Shown here: positions 55,991 through 64,000 of the stretch, piece after piece
How the letters are laid out: each line of letters begins with the position of its first letter
How positions within the stretch are numbered: position 1 is the first letter of the stretch
From: Euryodendron excelsum
Lineage: Eukaryota > Streptophyta > Magnoliopsida > Ericales > Pentaphylacaceae
Direction of reading: 5' to 3'
Assembly: GCA_033060915.1 (NCBI GenBank)
Contig: CM065399.1
Span: 16,927,001 to 16,991,000, forward strand
Length of the DNA stretch: 64,000 bases
Translations under genes and position numbers: made by a program
The notes under the pieces: model-generated
Seen by the model: only the letters and a program-made list of their open reading frames with translations
Databases searched by the model: none
What the model was told of the DNA's origin: nothing

Positions 55991-56325
55991 AGATTTTGCT
56001 TGTCCTCAAGCAAACCAAAACAAAAATAATTATTATCCATTTTATTCAAATGCCACTTTCGTAGGATTCACGATTGCATTTAGCATATGCAATAAGCCTT
56101 TAAACCCCTAGGTGGCCCTAGTGGACGAGTTGTAGTCTCGTGAGGGTTGTCAACGATGATACCCACAAACATCTTGAATTTCGCTTTCATCCAAATCTCA
56201 AGTCAACCTATTCAAAACAACTCAAACAAGTATTAAACACAAAATACAGATTTCTCAAGAACGATATAAAGGACATGTATAGTTCAGAATACTATCAACT
56301 CATAAAGACATTCATAGCATCCTTA

Positions 56326-56658
56326 CTTGGAGTGTGTGTGAATAAACTAACATGATCATTTTCTCAATATCAGAACTTAGGATCACTCGAATTTCTATCA
56401 GAATCATGCTTCAACTCAAAAGCTCACTAGATATACACTCAACAAATGAAACTCTCAGAAACAGGTGCATTTGTTCTCTCTCAACATTTGTATGCGTAAG
56501 AAGTAATGTAAACAATCCAAAAGGCCGCATACCAAGACCATGAAAAAGGCTAAAACAAGAGTACGTAGTCTCATGAAAGAGTGTCAAGTGTCAGAAATCG
56601 GAATGTAACCACACCACCACATCTATTCACACATTCACAATTCAAACCATCTTATACT
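56326..56658. repeat. Inverted repeat arm 1 (with 63668-64000)
   Basis: 333 bp that is the reverse complement of 63668-64000 with only about four mismatches by eye. The partner continues past the window end, so the arm may be longer on its left side. Confidence 0.92.
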
Positions 56659-57589
56659 CGGGATCAATTAGGACTTCATTTTGGTTGTAATGTTCGGTAA
56701 GGAAAAGTGTATATAGTAAGGGTCAATCAAAAACTCGTGTCCGAGAATGGGCTAAATAAAGCACAATGTGTTCTTTTTTTCCTTCTCTTTTTTTTTTTTT
56801 TTTGCAAAAGGTTAACCACTTTTTGAGATGCACCCAACTCTCTTTCCTTCTAGTACATATACAAGTTCACATCGCCTCTCAAAGTTCATTTTTTTAAGCT
56901 TGCATTTGGACATTCGATTTTGTTTTTTTGTTTTTTGTTTTTAAATAAATGCCCAAATGAACACTCCCTTCATTTTTTACTTTGCTCTCTCAAATCAAAC
57001 CAAACCCATTAATTTTTTGGCTGAGGAGTTCAAAAAATAGTTAGTATCCAAAAGGCTCAAATTGGTGAACTAGGGATAAGTGTATAAAGAAAAGAAACGA
57101 ACAAGCTCAAATATCAAATATGGCCTAAAATCCTTTCCCAAGCATAATGCGATTTTTCAAGTGTTCATCAAATTCCAAATGTAAGTGATGTGGCACAAAT
57201 GATGAATTCCCAACAACTCAACCAAATTAAAATGAATAATGAGACCAACCAACAACAACGTGCGTTTTCAAAAAAAAATGCAAGAATAGCTATGATAAAA
57301 CCCCTCCAAGAAAGAATGGCTCTAAAACTCACAACGAGGGTACAAGTCTCCACTTTGTTCCTCAAGATTTCCAAGTGATCCTTTATCATCAATTAAGACT
57401 ATAGTCATGCAAGTTACGAGTGAAGTGCAGAAAGTCCGAGTATAGATGCCGTGAGATACTCTAACAAGAAGTTAGTATAATGAGCTAAAATGCCAACATA
57501 TCAAAACTAGAAAATCCATAACTCATGCTAAATTACTCAAATGAATTACTATGACCATGCCGACTTTCAATTAGTATGAAGAATAAATC

Positions 57590-57866
57590 TTGTTTTTTTT
57601 TTCTTTTTACCAAACCATCAAAAATAAAGTTTTTTTTTTTTGTTCTTTTTTGGTTTTTTTTTCTTTTTAACAAACCAACAAAAATATTTTTTTTCCTTTT
57701 TATTTTTTTAATTTTTTTTTTAACAAACCAACAAAAATATTTTTTTTCCTTTTTTTTAACAAACCAACAAAAATATTTTTTTTTCCTTTTTATTTTTTTA
57801 ATTTTTTTTTTTAACAAACCAACAAAAATATTTTTTTTCCTTTTTTTTAACAAACCAACAAAAATA
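57590..57866. repeat. Polypyrimidine tandem array with 36/54-bp subunits
   Basis: 'aacaaaccaacaaaaata' recurs at 57669, 57722, 57758, 57813 and 57849, separated by T-runs. Spacings alternate 53, 36, 55 and 36 bp, giving an approximately 91-bp higher-order unit. Long lysine- or phenylalanine-rich frames through it are artefacts of the T-runs. Confidence 0.85.
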
Positions 57867-58017
57867 AAGGCCTCACCCCCCAACTTAAACAAGGCATTGT
57901 CCCTAATGCATGAATCATAATAGAACAAGTAAATGCATGAGTCGGAAGAAAGAAGAAAAAAAATTACAATAAAATAAAACTAAAATATGTACCATGGTGG
58001 GTTATTACTTATGAAGC

Positions 58018-59793
58018 TTAAAATGGTGATGGATCTTCAAGATCCAAAGTCTCAATTTCAGCCACGAAATTTTCAAGATAAGGTTTCAATCGGTGGGCAT
58101 TTACTTTGAAAACATTCCCGTTCTTGGGATTCTCTACCTCATAAGCACCATGCTTCGAGATGGACTTTATTACAAATGGGCCAGTCCATTTTGTCCTCAA
58201 CTTCCCAGGAAAGAGATGTAATCGTGAATTGTACAAGAGAACTTTCTGACCAACATGAAAGGACTTTCTAAGAATGTGTTTATCATGCAAAGCTTTCATT
58301 TTGTCCTTTGAAATTCTTGCATTTGCAAATGCGTCATTTCTCAATTCCTCTAATTCATCCAATTGAAGCTTTCTATGACTGCCAACCGCATTTTCATTAT
58401 CATTGAATTGGCGAATGGCCCAATATGCACGGTGTTCAATTTCAACAGGGAGATGACAAGGCTTTCCATAGACAAGCCTATAAGGAGACATTCCTAAAGT
58501 GGTCTTGTAAGCCGTGCGATAGGCCCACAAAGCATCGACTAGTCGTAGGGACCAATCTTTGCGGTTCGGATTGACCGTTTTCTCCAAAATGTTCTTGATC
58601 TCCCTATTTGCCAACTCAACTTGGCCACTAGTTTGTGGGTGGTAAGGAGTACCAACCTTGTGAAGTACACCATATTTTCTCATCAACAATCCTACGGATT
58701 TGTTACAAAAATGTTTTCCTCCATCACTAATCATAGCCCGAGGCATACCAAAACGAGAGAAAATGTTTTCTTTCAAGAATTTGATCACAACTCGGTGGTC
58801 GTTAGTTCGAGAGGCAATGGCCTCCACCCACTTTGACACATAATCAATGGCCACAAGGATGAATTGGTAACCAAACGAGCTAGGAAATGGTCCCATGAAA
58901 TCAATCCCCCAACAATCAAATATTTCCAAGACAAGAATGGGATTAAGGGGCATCATGTTACGCCTAGTAATGCTACCTAGTCGTTGGCATCGGTCACATG
59001 CAACACAGAAGGCATGGACATCTTTGAACATGGTGGGCCAGTATAACCCACACTGTAAGATCTTGGCAGTGGTTTTCTTTGAAGAGAAATGCCCACCACA
59101 AGCCAATGCATGACAAAAAGATATGACACTTGGAATTTCATGGTCGGGGATGCACTTTCTAACAATTTGGTCAGGGCAATATTTGAACAGGTAGGGGTCA
59201 TCCCAGAAAAATGTACGCACATTGCGCAAGAATTTTTGTTTGTCAAGTTTAGACCAATGGGAAGGAATCTGACCTGTGGCTAAATAATTAGCTATATCAG
59301 CGTACCATGGAGTGCTAATGTGAGAAACAGTGTCTGCAACAAATAGGTGCTCATCCGGAAAGTGTTCATTAATTGGGGGGTCATCAAGTGCAGTCTCGTG
59401 GCTCGAAAGACGGGACAAATGATCAGCCACCACGTTCTCTACTCCCTTTTTATCTCGAATCTCAAGGTTAAACTCTTGGAGTAGGAGAATCCATCGAATC
59501 AAGCGTGGCTTGGCATCTTGCTTTGTGAGCAAATATTTCAATGCTGCATGATCAGTGAAAACAATAACATGAGACCCAACCAAATAAGACCTAAATTTAT
59601 CCAATGCAAAGACCACAGCTAGCAATTCTTTTTCAGTGGTAGTGTAGTTCAATTGGGCTTCATTCAAAGTCTTGCTAGCATAGTAAATGACATGAGGCTT
59701 CTTGTCTTTTCTTTGCCCCAAAACAGCCCCTACAGCAAAATCACTAGCATCACACATTAATTCAAATGGTAAAGACCAATCGGGAGCTTGCAT
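58018..59793 (-). CDS. Athila pol, 3' part: RNase H and integrase (591 codons)
   Basis: Open to a stop at 58018. It continues the upstream gag-pol frame, which ends at 59757, after a single-base shift near 59800. The RNase H domain (about 1-130) has Asp in '[12 protein letters not shown]', Glu in 'TTTEKEL', Asp in 'VFTDH' and Asp in 'VADHLSR'. The integrase zinc finger is H228-x6-H235-x30-C266-x2-C269. The core has D298, D357 and E393 with perfect D-x35-E spacing. A GPF/Y-like module is present ('[19 protein letters not shown]', about 536-552). 'AYWAIRQFN' and '[14 protein letters not shown]' are typical of Athila. All catalytic residues are present, which suggests recent activity. Confidence 0.92.
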   Translation of the reverse strand: MQAPDWSLPFELMCDASDFAVGAVLGQRKDKKPHVIYYASKTLNEAQLNYTTTEKELLAVVFALDKFRSYLVGSHVIVFTDHAALKYLLTKQDAKPRLIRWILLLQEFNLEIRDKKGVENVVADHLSRLSSHETALDDPPINEHFPDEHLFVADTVSHISTPWYADIANYLATGQIPSHWSKLDKQKFLRNVRTFFWDDPYLFKYCPDQIVRKCIPDHEIPSVISFCHALACGGHFSSKKTTAKILQCGLYWPTMFKDVHAFCVACDRCQRLGSITRRNMMPLNPILVLEIFDCWGIDFMGPFPSSFGYQFILVAIDYVSKWVEAIASRTNDHRVVIKFLKENIFSRFGMPRAMISDGGKHFCNKSVGLLMRKYGVLHKVGTPYHPQTSGQVELANREIKNILEKTVNPNRKDWSLRLVDALWAYRTAYKTTLGMSPYRLVYGKPCHLPVEIEHRAYWAIRQFNDNENAVGSHRKLQLDELEELRNDAFANARISKDKMKALHDKHILRKSFHVGQKVLLYNSRLHLFPGKLRTKWTGPFVIKSISKHGAYEVENPKNGNVFKVNAHRLKPYLENFVAEIETLDLEDPSPF

Positions 59794-62700
59794 GATCGGC
59801 GCGTGGTCAACAAACCCTTAAGCTTATCAAAAGCTTCTTGACATTTCGATGTCCACTCAAATTGGACATCTTGTGACAATAAATTGCACAAAGGTTTGGC
59901 AATGGTACTAAAAGAGTGAATGAATCTTCGGTAAAAACCGGCATGCCCTAAAAAGGATCTCACATCTTTGATAGTCCTCGGGATAGGCAATTTTTGAATG
60001 AGTTCAATTTTTGACCTATCTACCTTTATGCCTTTGGAAGAGACAATGTGGCCTAACACGATGCCATGTGTCACCATAAAATGACACTTCTCCCAATTGA
60101 GTACAAGATTGCTCTCCTCACACCTTTCAAGCACTTTTTCTAAATGCACTAGACACAACTCATAAGAATCCCCATAGACAGAGAAATCGTCCATGAAAAT
60201 TTCCAAAAATCTTTCCACCATATCACTAAAGATACTCATCATGCACCTTTGAAATGTAGCCGGTGCATTGCACAAGCCAAAAGGCATTCTCCTATATGCA
60301 TAGGTACCAAAAGGACAAGTGAAAGTGGTTTTCTCTTGGTCTTCTAGGGAAATCTCAATTTGGTTGTATCCCGAGTAGCCATCAAGAAAGCAATAGAAAG
60401 CTCTCCCCGCCACTCTCTCAAGGACTTGGTCTAGAAATGGGAGTGGAAAATGATCCTTCCTAGTCACGGCATTCAACCTACGATAATCAATGCACATACG
60501 CCACCCGGTTTGAATCCTAGTGGGCACTAGTTCATTGTTCTCATTTTTCACCACTGTGACTCCCGATTTTTTCGGAACAACTTGGGTTGGACTAACCCAT
60601 TTGGAGTCGGTAATGGGGTAGATGATACCCGCATCAAGCAACTTAAGCACTTCACATCTCACTACTTCCTTCATGTTTGGGTTCAATCGCCTTTGCATTT
60701 GCCTCACAGATTTAGCCTCTTCCTCAAGATAGATTCTATGTGTACATAAAAGGGGGCTAATTCCTTTCAAATCGGTGATTGTCCACCCAATTGCTTTCAT
60801 GTGTTTTCTCAGCACTCTCAACAATTTTTGCTCTTGCTCCATAGTCAGTTTTGATGAAATTACAACAGGATATGATTCATCTTTCCCTAGAAAGGCATAC
60901 TTAAGATCACTTGGTAAAGCTTTCCTTTCCGGTTTAGGGGGTTTGGCAAGGGATGACTCAACATTAGCTTGGGATGAATCCAAAGGCTCAAATGATGGGG
61001 TCCATTGACCCACTGACATGATAGGCATCGACTCTAAACAAGCTACAAGTTCCCTTTCTTCCTTATCAACACATTCCAAAGGATCAAATTCCTCATTATG
61101 AATCAGAATTCTCCCTAACAGATCTTCTGTCCATTCTCTCTCAAAGTGCTCTTGACAAAATGTTTGGATCAAATCTACCTCCCTAATGTCCTCATACTCA
61201 CCAATTTGCTTGGAGACATTGAAAATGTTCATCTCCACAGTCATATTCCCGAAAGACAATTTCATCACCCCATTCCTACAATTAATCAAAGCATTGGATG
61301 TAGCTAGGAAGGGTCTACCTAAGATAACTGGGATGGGAGCACTAGGACCTTGTATAGGTTGGGTGTCCAACACTATAAAGTCGACAGGGAAGTAAAATTT
61401 ATCCACTTGAACCAACACATCCTCCACAATACCTCGGGGAATCTTAACTGATCTATCAGCTAATTGAAGGGTGACACGAGTGGGCTTAAGCTCTCCTAAA
61501 CCCAATTGTTCGTAAACAGTGTAGGGTAGCAAATTCACACTTGCTCCTAAGTCCAACAAAGCTTGGTCTACCCTATGATTCCCAATAATGCATGAAATTG
61601 TGGGACAACCGGGGTCCTTGTATTTAGGAGGGGTCTTCAATTGGATAATGGCACTAGCTTGTTCTGTCAGGAAAGCTTTCTCTTTCACATTCAATCTCCT
61701 CTTGACTGTGCACAAGTCCTTAAGGAACTTGGCATAAGATGGGACTTGTTTAATTGCATCAAGGAGTGGAATGTTGACTTTCACTTGTTTGAACAATTCA
61801 TAGATTTCAGAGTTCATGAGCTCATGTTTGGATTTTCCTAACCTTTGCGGGAATGGTGGTCGGGCAATGGACTCTACATCACTCACTTCCACTCCAATTT
61901 TTTTTGAATCCTCTCCTTTCTCACACATCTCTTTCTCTTCTTCACCACTAGATCTCTCATTTCTCAATTTGATTCCCTCTTCACTCTCCCTAGACTTCTC
62001 CTCAATAGCCTTAGGGATCCTAGAAGATATAGTTTTGTCAACTATCTTCCCACTTCTAAGGATGGTGATTGCTTGGACTTGTTCATGGTTAGAATGGTCA
62101 CCGGGTGAAGATTCACTCATGTTTACTTGGCCTCTAGGATTTGGCATTGGTTGAGCCGGAAGCTTTCCTCTCTCTTGAACACTCAATGATTGAGTCAACT
62201 TAGTTAGTTGACTTCGAATGTCATCTAAAGCTCTATTGGTTTGTTCTTGAAATTTGTTGGCTTGAGTGTTGATTCCACCTTGAGTTTGCATGAATTGTTG
62301 GAGAGTATCCTCTAAGGATCTCTTGTGAGGTGGTTGGTATGTGTGGTTTGTGGGAGTATGAAATGGTTGGGGTGGAGGCTGAAATGCCTGAGGTACCGAA
62401 GGAACCTCATTTCTCCATCCAAAATTGGGGTGGTTCCTCCATCCGGGATTATAGGTATCGGAGTAGGGATTGCCTACATGGCCTTGGTTTGGGAAGGGCT
62501 TTTTGAAATTGCTTGAATCAGAAGTTTGGCCATATAGCACTTCTTTGAAAGCTGGAATTGTTGGGCAATCAATTGTCCTATGCCCCTTATTCTCACACAC
62601 TCCACAAGTTTCCTCTTGTTGCTCACTCACAACATGCACTTTTTTAAGCTCAAGAGACTCTACTTTCCTAGCCAATGAGGCTAGTCTAGCATTGAGGTCA

Positions 62701-63476
62701 TCGGTCTCTTTCAATTGGAACTTTCCGCTTGATTGGGTTGTGGTGTTTCTAGACTCAACATGCGGTGGGAGAAAGGTCTCCCATTGCTTTGTGTTCTCAG
62801 CCAATTGATCAAAAAAATCAAATGCCTCATCTGGTTCTTTGTCATAGAACTCACCATTACACATGGTTGACACTAGCTTTTTAAAATCCGGGGTAAGTGA
62901 GTCATAGAAGAAACTTACTAACCTCCACATTTCAAAACCATGGTGGGGACAAGCATTCAACAAGTCCTTAAACTTTTCCCAAGCTTGGTGAAATGACTCA
63001 CTTGGACTACAAGAAAAATTCATCATTTGACGTTGTAAAGCCGCAGTCCTATGAGTAGGGAAATATTTTTTCAAAAACTCGGTTTGCATTTCTCTCCATG
63101 TGCCTATAGACCTAGGACACAAGGAGTTTAACCAAAGTTTGGCTTTATCCTTGAGAGAGAATGGGAACAATCTAAGCCGAATAGTATCCTCGGTGCATGT
63201 TCTATCAACAAAAGTGCCACATACCTCCTCAAAGTCTTTAATGTGCAAGTATGGATTTTCGGAATCCATACCATGAAATGTAGGAAGAAGTTGAATCATG
63301 CTTGGTCTTAAATTGAAGGCTTGTTGATTGAGGGGCAAGACAATACACAAAGGTGTGCTTTGTCTTGCTGGATGAAGATACTCCCTAAGAGCCCGAAAAT
63401 TAGGTTGGCCATTGACTGGTGGAGGTCCGCCACCGTGAACACTCCCTTCTCCCTCTATATCTCCAACACTAGCCAT
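59757..63476 (-). CDS. Athila gag-protease-RT polyprotein (1239 codons)
   Basis: One uninterrupted frame from ATG 63476. Gag: N-terminal '[10 protein letters not shown]', matrix/capsid region '[20 protein letters not shown]', Retrotrans_gag core '[19 protein letters not shown]' (about 115-135), and a CCHC knuckle '[14 protein letters not shown]' (about 289-302). Protease: active site '[10 protein letters not shown]' near residue 640 and '[15 protein letters not shown]' as the flap/tail. RT: '[19 protein letters not shown]', first Asp in '[14 protein letters not shown]', '[13 protein letters not shown]', and 'FMDDFSVYG' near 1094. The last residues after about 1228 are out of frame, because the true continuation (RNase H) lies in the next frame. 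It acts in virus-like particles in the cytoplasm. Confidence 0.92.
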   Translation of the reverse strand: MASVGDIEGEGSVHGGGPPPVNGQPNFRALREYLHPARQSTPLCIVLPLNQQAFNLRPSMIQLLPTFHGMDSENPYLHIKDFEEVCGTFVDRTCTEDTIRLRLFPFSLKDKAKLWLNSLCPRSIGTWREMQTEFLKKYFPTHRTAALQRQMMNFSCSPSESFHQAWEKFKDLLNACPHHGFEMWRLVSFFYDSLTPDFKKLVSTMCNGEFYDKEPDEAFDFFDQLAENTKQWETFLPPHVESRNTTTQSSGKFQLKETDDLNARLASLARKVESLELKKVHVVSEQQEETCGVCENKGHRTIDCPTIPAFKEVLYGQTSDSSNFKKPFPNQGHVGNPYSDTYNPGWRNHPNFGWRNEVPSVPQAFQPPPQPFHTPTNHTYQPPHKRSLEDTLQQFMQTQGGINTQANKFQEQTNRALDDIRSQLTKLTQSLSVQERGKLPAQPMPNPRGQVNMSESSPGDHSNHEQVQAITILRSGKIVDKTISSRIPKAIEEKSRESEEGIKLRNERSSGEEEKEMCEKGEDSKKIGVEVSDVESIARPPFPQRLGKSKHELMNSEIYELFKQVKVNIPLLDAIKQVPSYAKFLKDLCTVKRRLNVKEKAFLTEQASAIIQLKTPPKYKDPGCPTISCIIGNHRVDQALLDLGASVNLLPYTVYEQLGLGELKPTRVTLQLADRSVKIPRGIVEDVLVQVDKFYFPVDFIVLDTQPIQGPSAPIPVILGRPFLATSNALINCRNGVMKLSFGNMTVEMNIFNVSKQIGEYEDIREVDLIQTFCQEHFEREWTEDLLGRILIHNEEFDPLECVDKEERELVACLESMPIMSVGQWTPSFEPLDSSQANVESSLAKPPKPERKALPSDLKYAFLGKDESYPVVISSKLTMEQEQKLLRVLRKHMKAIGWTITDLKGISPLLCTHRIYLEEEAKSVRQMQRRLNPNMKEVVRCEVLKLLDAGIIYPITDSKWVSPTQVVPKKSGVTVVKNENNELVPTRIQTGWRMCIDYRRLNAVTRKDHFPLPFLDQVLERVAGRAFYCFLDGYSGYNQIEISLEDQEKTTFTCPFGTYAYRRMPFGLCNAPATFQRCMMSIFSDMVERFLEIFMDDFSVYGDSYELCLVHLEKVLERCEESNLVLNWEKCHFMVTHGIVLGHIVSSKGIKVDRSKIELIQKLPIPRTIKDVRSFLGHAGFYRRFIHSFSTIAKPLCNLLSQDVQFEWTSKCQEAFDKLKGLLTTRRSCKLPIGLYHLN

Positions 63477-63667
63477 GATAAAACACTAATATGATGACTA
63501 CAAAGAAAAAAATAAAATAAAAGAAAAGTTGGGCCAAAGAAAACTCACTGTACTTCCAACTAGTAAGCCAAATTAGATTTTTTTTTTTTTTTTTACTGCG
63601 GCCGGTTTTACCGCCTCTTGATTATTTATTTATTTATTTATTTATTTTATTTTTAGAGGAGGTAATT
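63477..63667 (-). other. Short leader upstream of Athila gag
   Basis: 191 bp with a T/A-rich run and (TTTA)n microsatellite (about 63624-63652). The PBS and most of the roughly 1-kb leader expected from the other Athila-like copy are missing before the inverted repeat begins. Confidence 0.6.
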
Positions 63668-64000
63668 AGTATAAGATGGTTTGAATTGTGAATGTGTGAA
63701 TAGATGTGGTGGTGTGGTTACATTCCGATTTCTGACACTTGACACTCTTTCATGAGACTACGTACTCTTGTTTTAGCCTTTTTCATGGTCTTGGTATGCG
63801 GCCTTTTGGATTGTTTACATTACTTCTTCCGCATACAAATGTTGAGAGAGAACAAATGCACCTGTTTCTGAGAGTTTCATTTGTTGAGTGTATATCTAGT
63901 GAGCTTTTGAGTTGAAGCATGATTCTGATAGAAATTCGAGCGATCCTAAGTTCTGATATTGAGAAAATGATCATGTTAGTTTATTCACACACACTCCGAG
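63668..64000. repeat. Inverted repeat arm 2 (runs off window)
   Basis: Reverse complement of 56326-56658, starting sharply at 'agtataagatggtttg'. A 63-codon frame (63974-63783, reverse strand) mirrors one at 56352-56543 with two residue differences, simply because the sequence is the same. Confidence 0.92.

Larger units (their letters stand above)
55991..58017 (-). other. 3' untranslated region of Athila element
   Basis: Two kilobases between pol and PPT. Some Athila elements carry an env-like gene here; no frame of that kind was recognised. It contains one arm of an inverted repeat (56326-56658), a T-run near 56790 and a polypyrimidine tandem array (57590-57866). Confidence 0.6.

Noticed and set aside
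57533..57928. Two opposite frames of 114 and 131 codons
   Set aside because: Made of Lys/Phe/Ile/Asn from T- and A-runs of a tandem array in the Athila 3' UTR; no protein signal.
55991..58017. env-like gene after Athila pol
   Set aside because: No long frame, signal peptide or membrane segment outside the homopolymer artefacts.
1..64000. CRISPR array or bacterial operon
   Set aside because: The tandem arrays have no unique spacers between repeats; plant retrotransposon context throughout.

Overview
The window looks like repeat-dense, probably heterochromatic DNA of a flowering plant. No host gene could be recognised in it. The diagnosis rests on several Ty3/gypsy retrotransposons of the plant-only Tat/Ogre and Athila lineages, a Ty1/copia remnant, a hAT element, Mutator-type elements, TATA boxes of plant LTR type, and a spliced antisense accessory gene of the Transposase_28 ('gypsy type transposon') kind. 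Species cannot be told from the sequence.

Layout. (1) 1-10114: AT-rich DNA made of a tandemly repeated non-coding unit of about 2.7 kb (three units plus the start of a fourth). Each unit carries a 62-nt tRNA-like block. Individual units are interrupted by a 900-bp Mutator-like element, a 1494-bp hAT element with transposase remains, and a 275-bp MITE; the other units show the empty sites. (2) 10115-13000: 5' LTR, primer binding site and broken gag start of an Athila-like element, fused to other material at about 13.0 kb. (3) About 13.0-39.9 kb: a nest of Tat/Ogre-type elements with very long LTRs (4.9-5.6 kb when complete). A reverse-strand element (here Tat-1) runs from its 5' LTR (39899 down to 31927) through a tRNA-Arg-type PBS, gag, protease, RT, RNase H, archaeal-type RNase H and integrase to 18790. 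Its 5' LTR contains a solo LTR (32032-36896, TSD GGTTT) and its protease contains another solo LTR (23326-28968, TSD GGTAC). A fourth LTR in + orientation (13890-18789) abuts its 3' end. (4) 39.9-43.8 kb: copia pol remnant and unassigned sequence. (5) 43766-53778: a structurally complete 10.0-kb Tat-lineage element (here Tat-2, reverse strand) with 555-bp LTRs, near-matching TSD, PBS, PPT, decayed gag-pol and a 2.1-kb antisense accessory gene with three introns. (6) 53.8-54.5 kb: an LTR-like fragment. (7) 54470-64000: an Athila element (reverse strand) with 3' LTR, long 3' UTR and a gag-pol that is open except for one frameshift. Its 5' side is replaced by an inverted copy of its own 3' UTR and runs off the window.

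How the parts work together. The coding parts are retrotransposon polyproteins: Gag packages RNA, protease cuts the polyprotein, RT/RNase H copy RNA to DNA from a tRNA primer, and integrase inserts it. Tat-1 and Tat-2 are dead: their lesions include RT YVDD to YVND and integrase catalytic Glu to Lys, both G-to-A changes. Only the Athila gag-pol looks recently functional. The most unusual non-coding signals are in the long LTRs: a covarying stem-loop near every 3' end, a PBS-like decamer at a fixed place inside the LTR, palindromes just upstream of the TATA box, and kilobases of G-depleted sequence. I found no defence system, CRISPR array or biosynthetic cluster.
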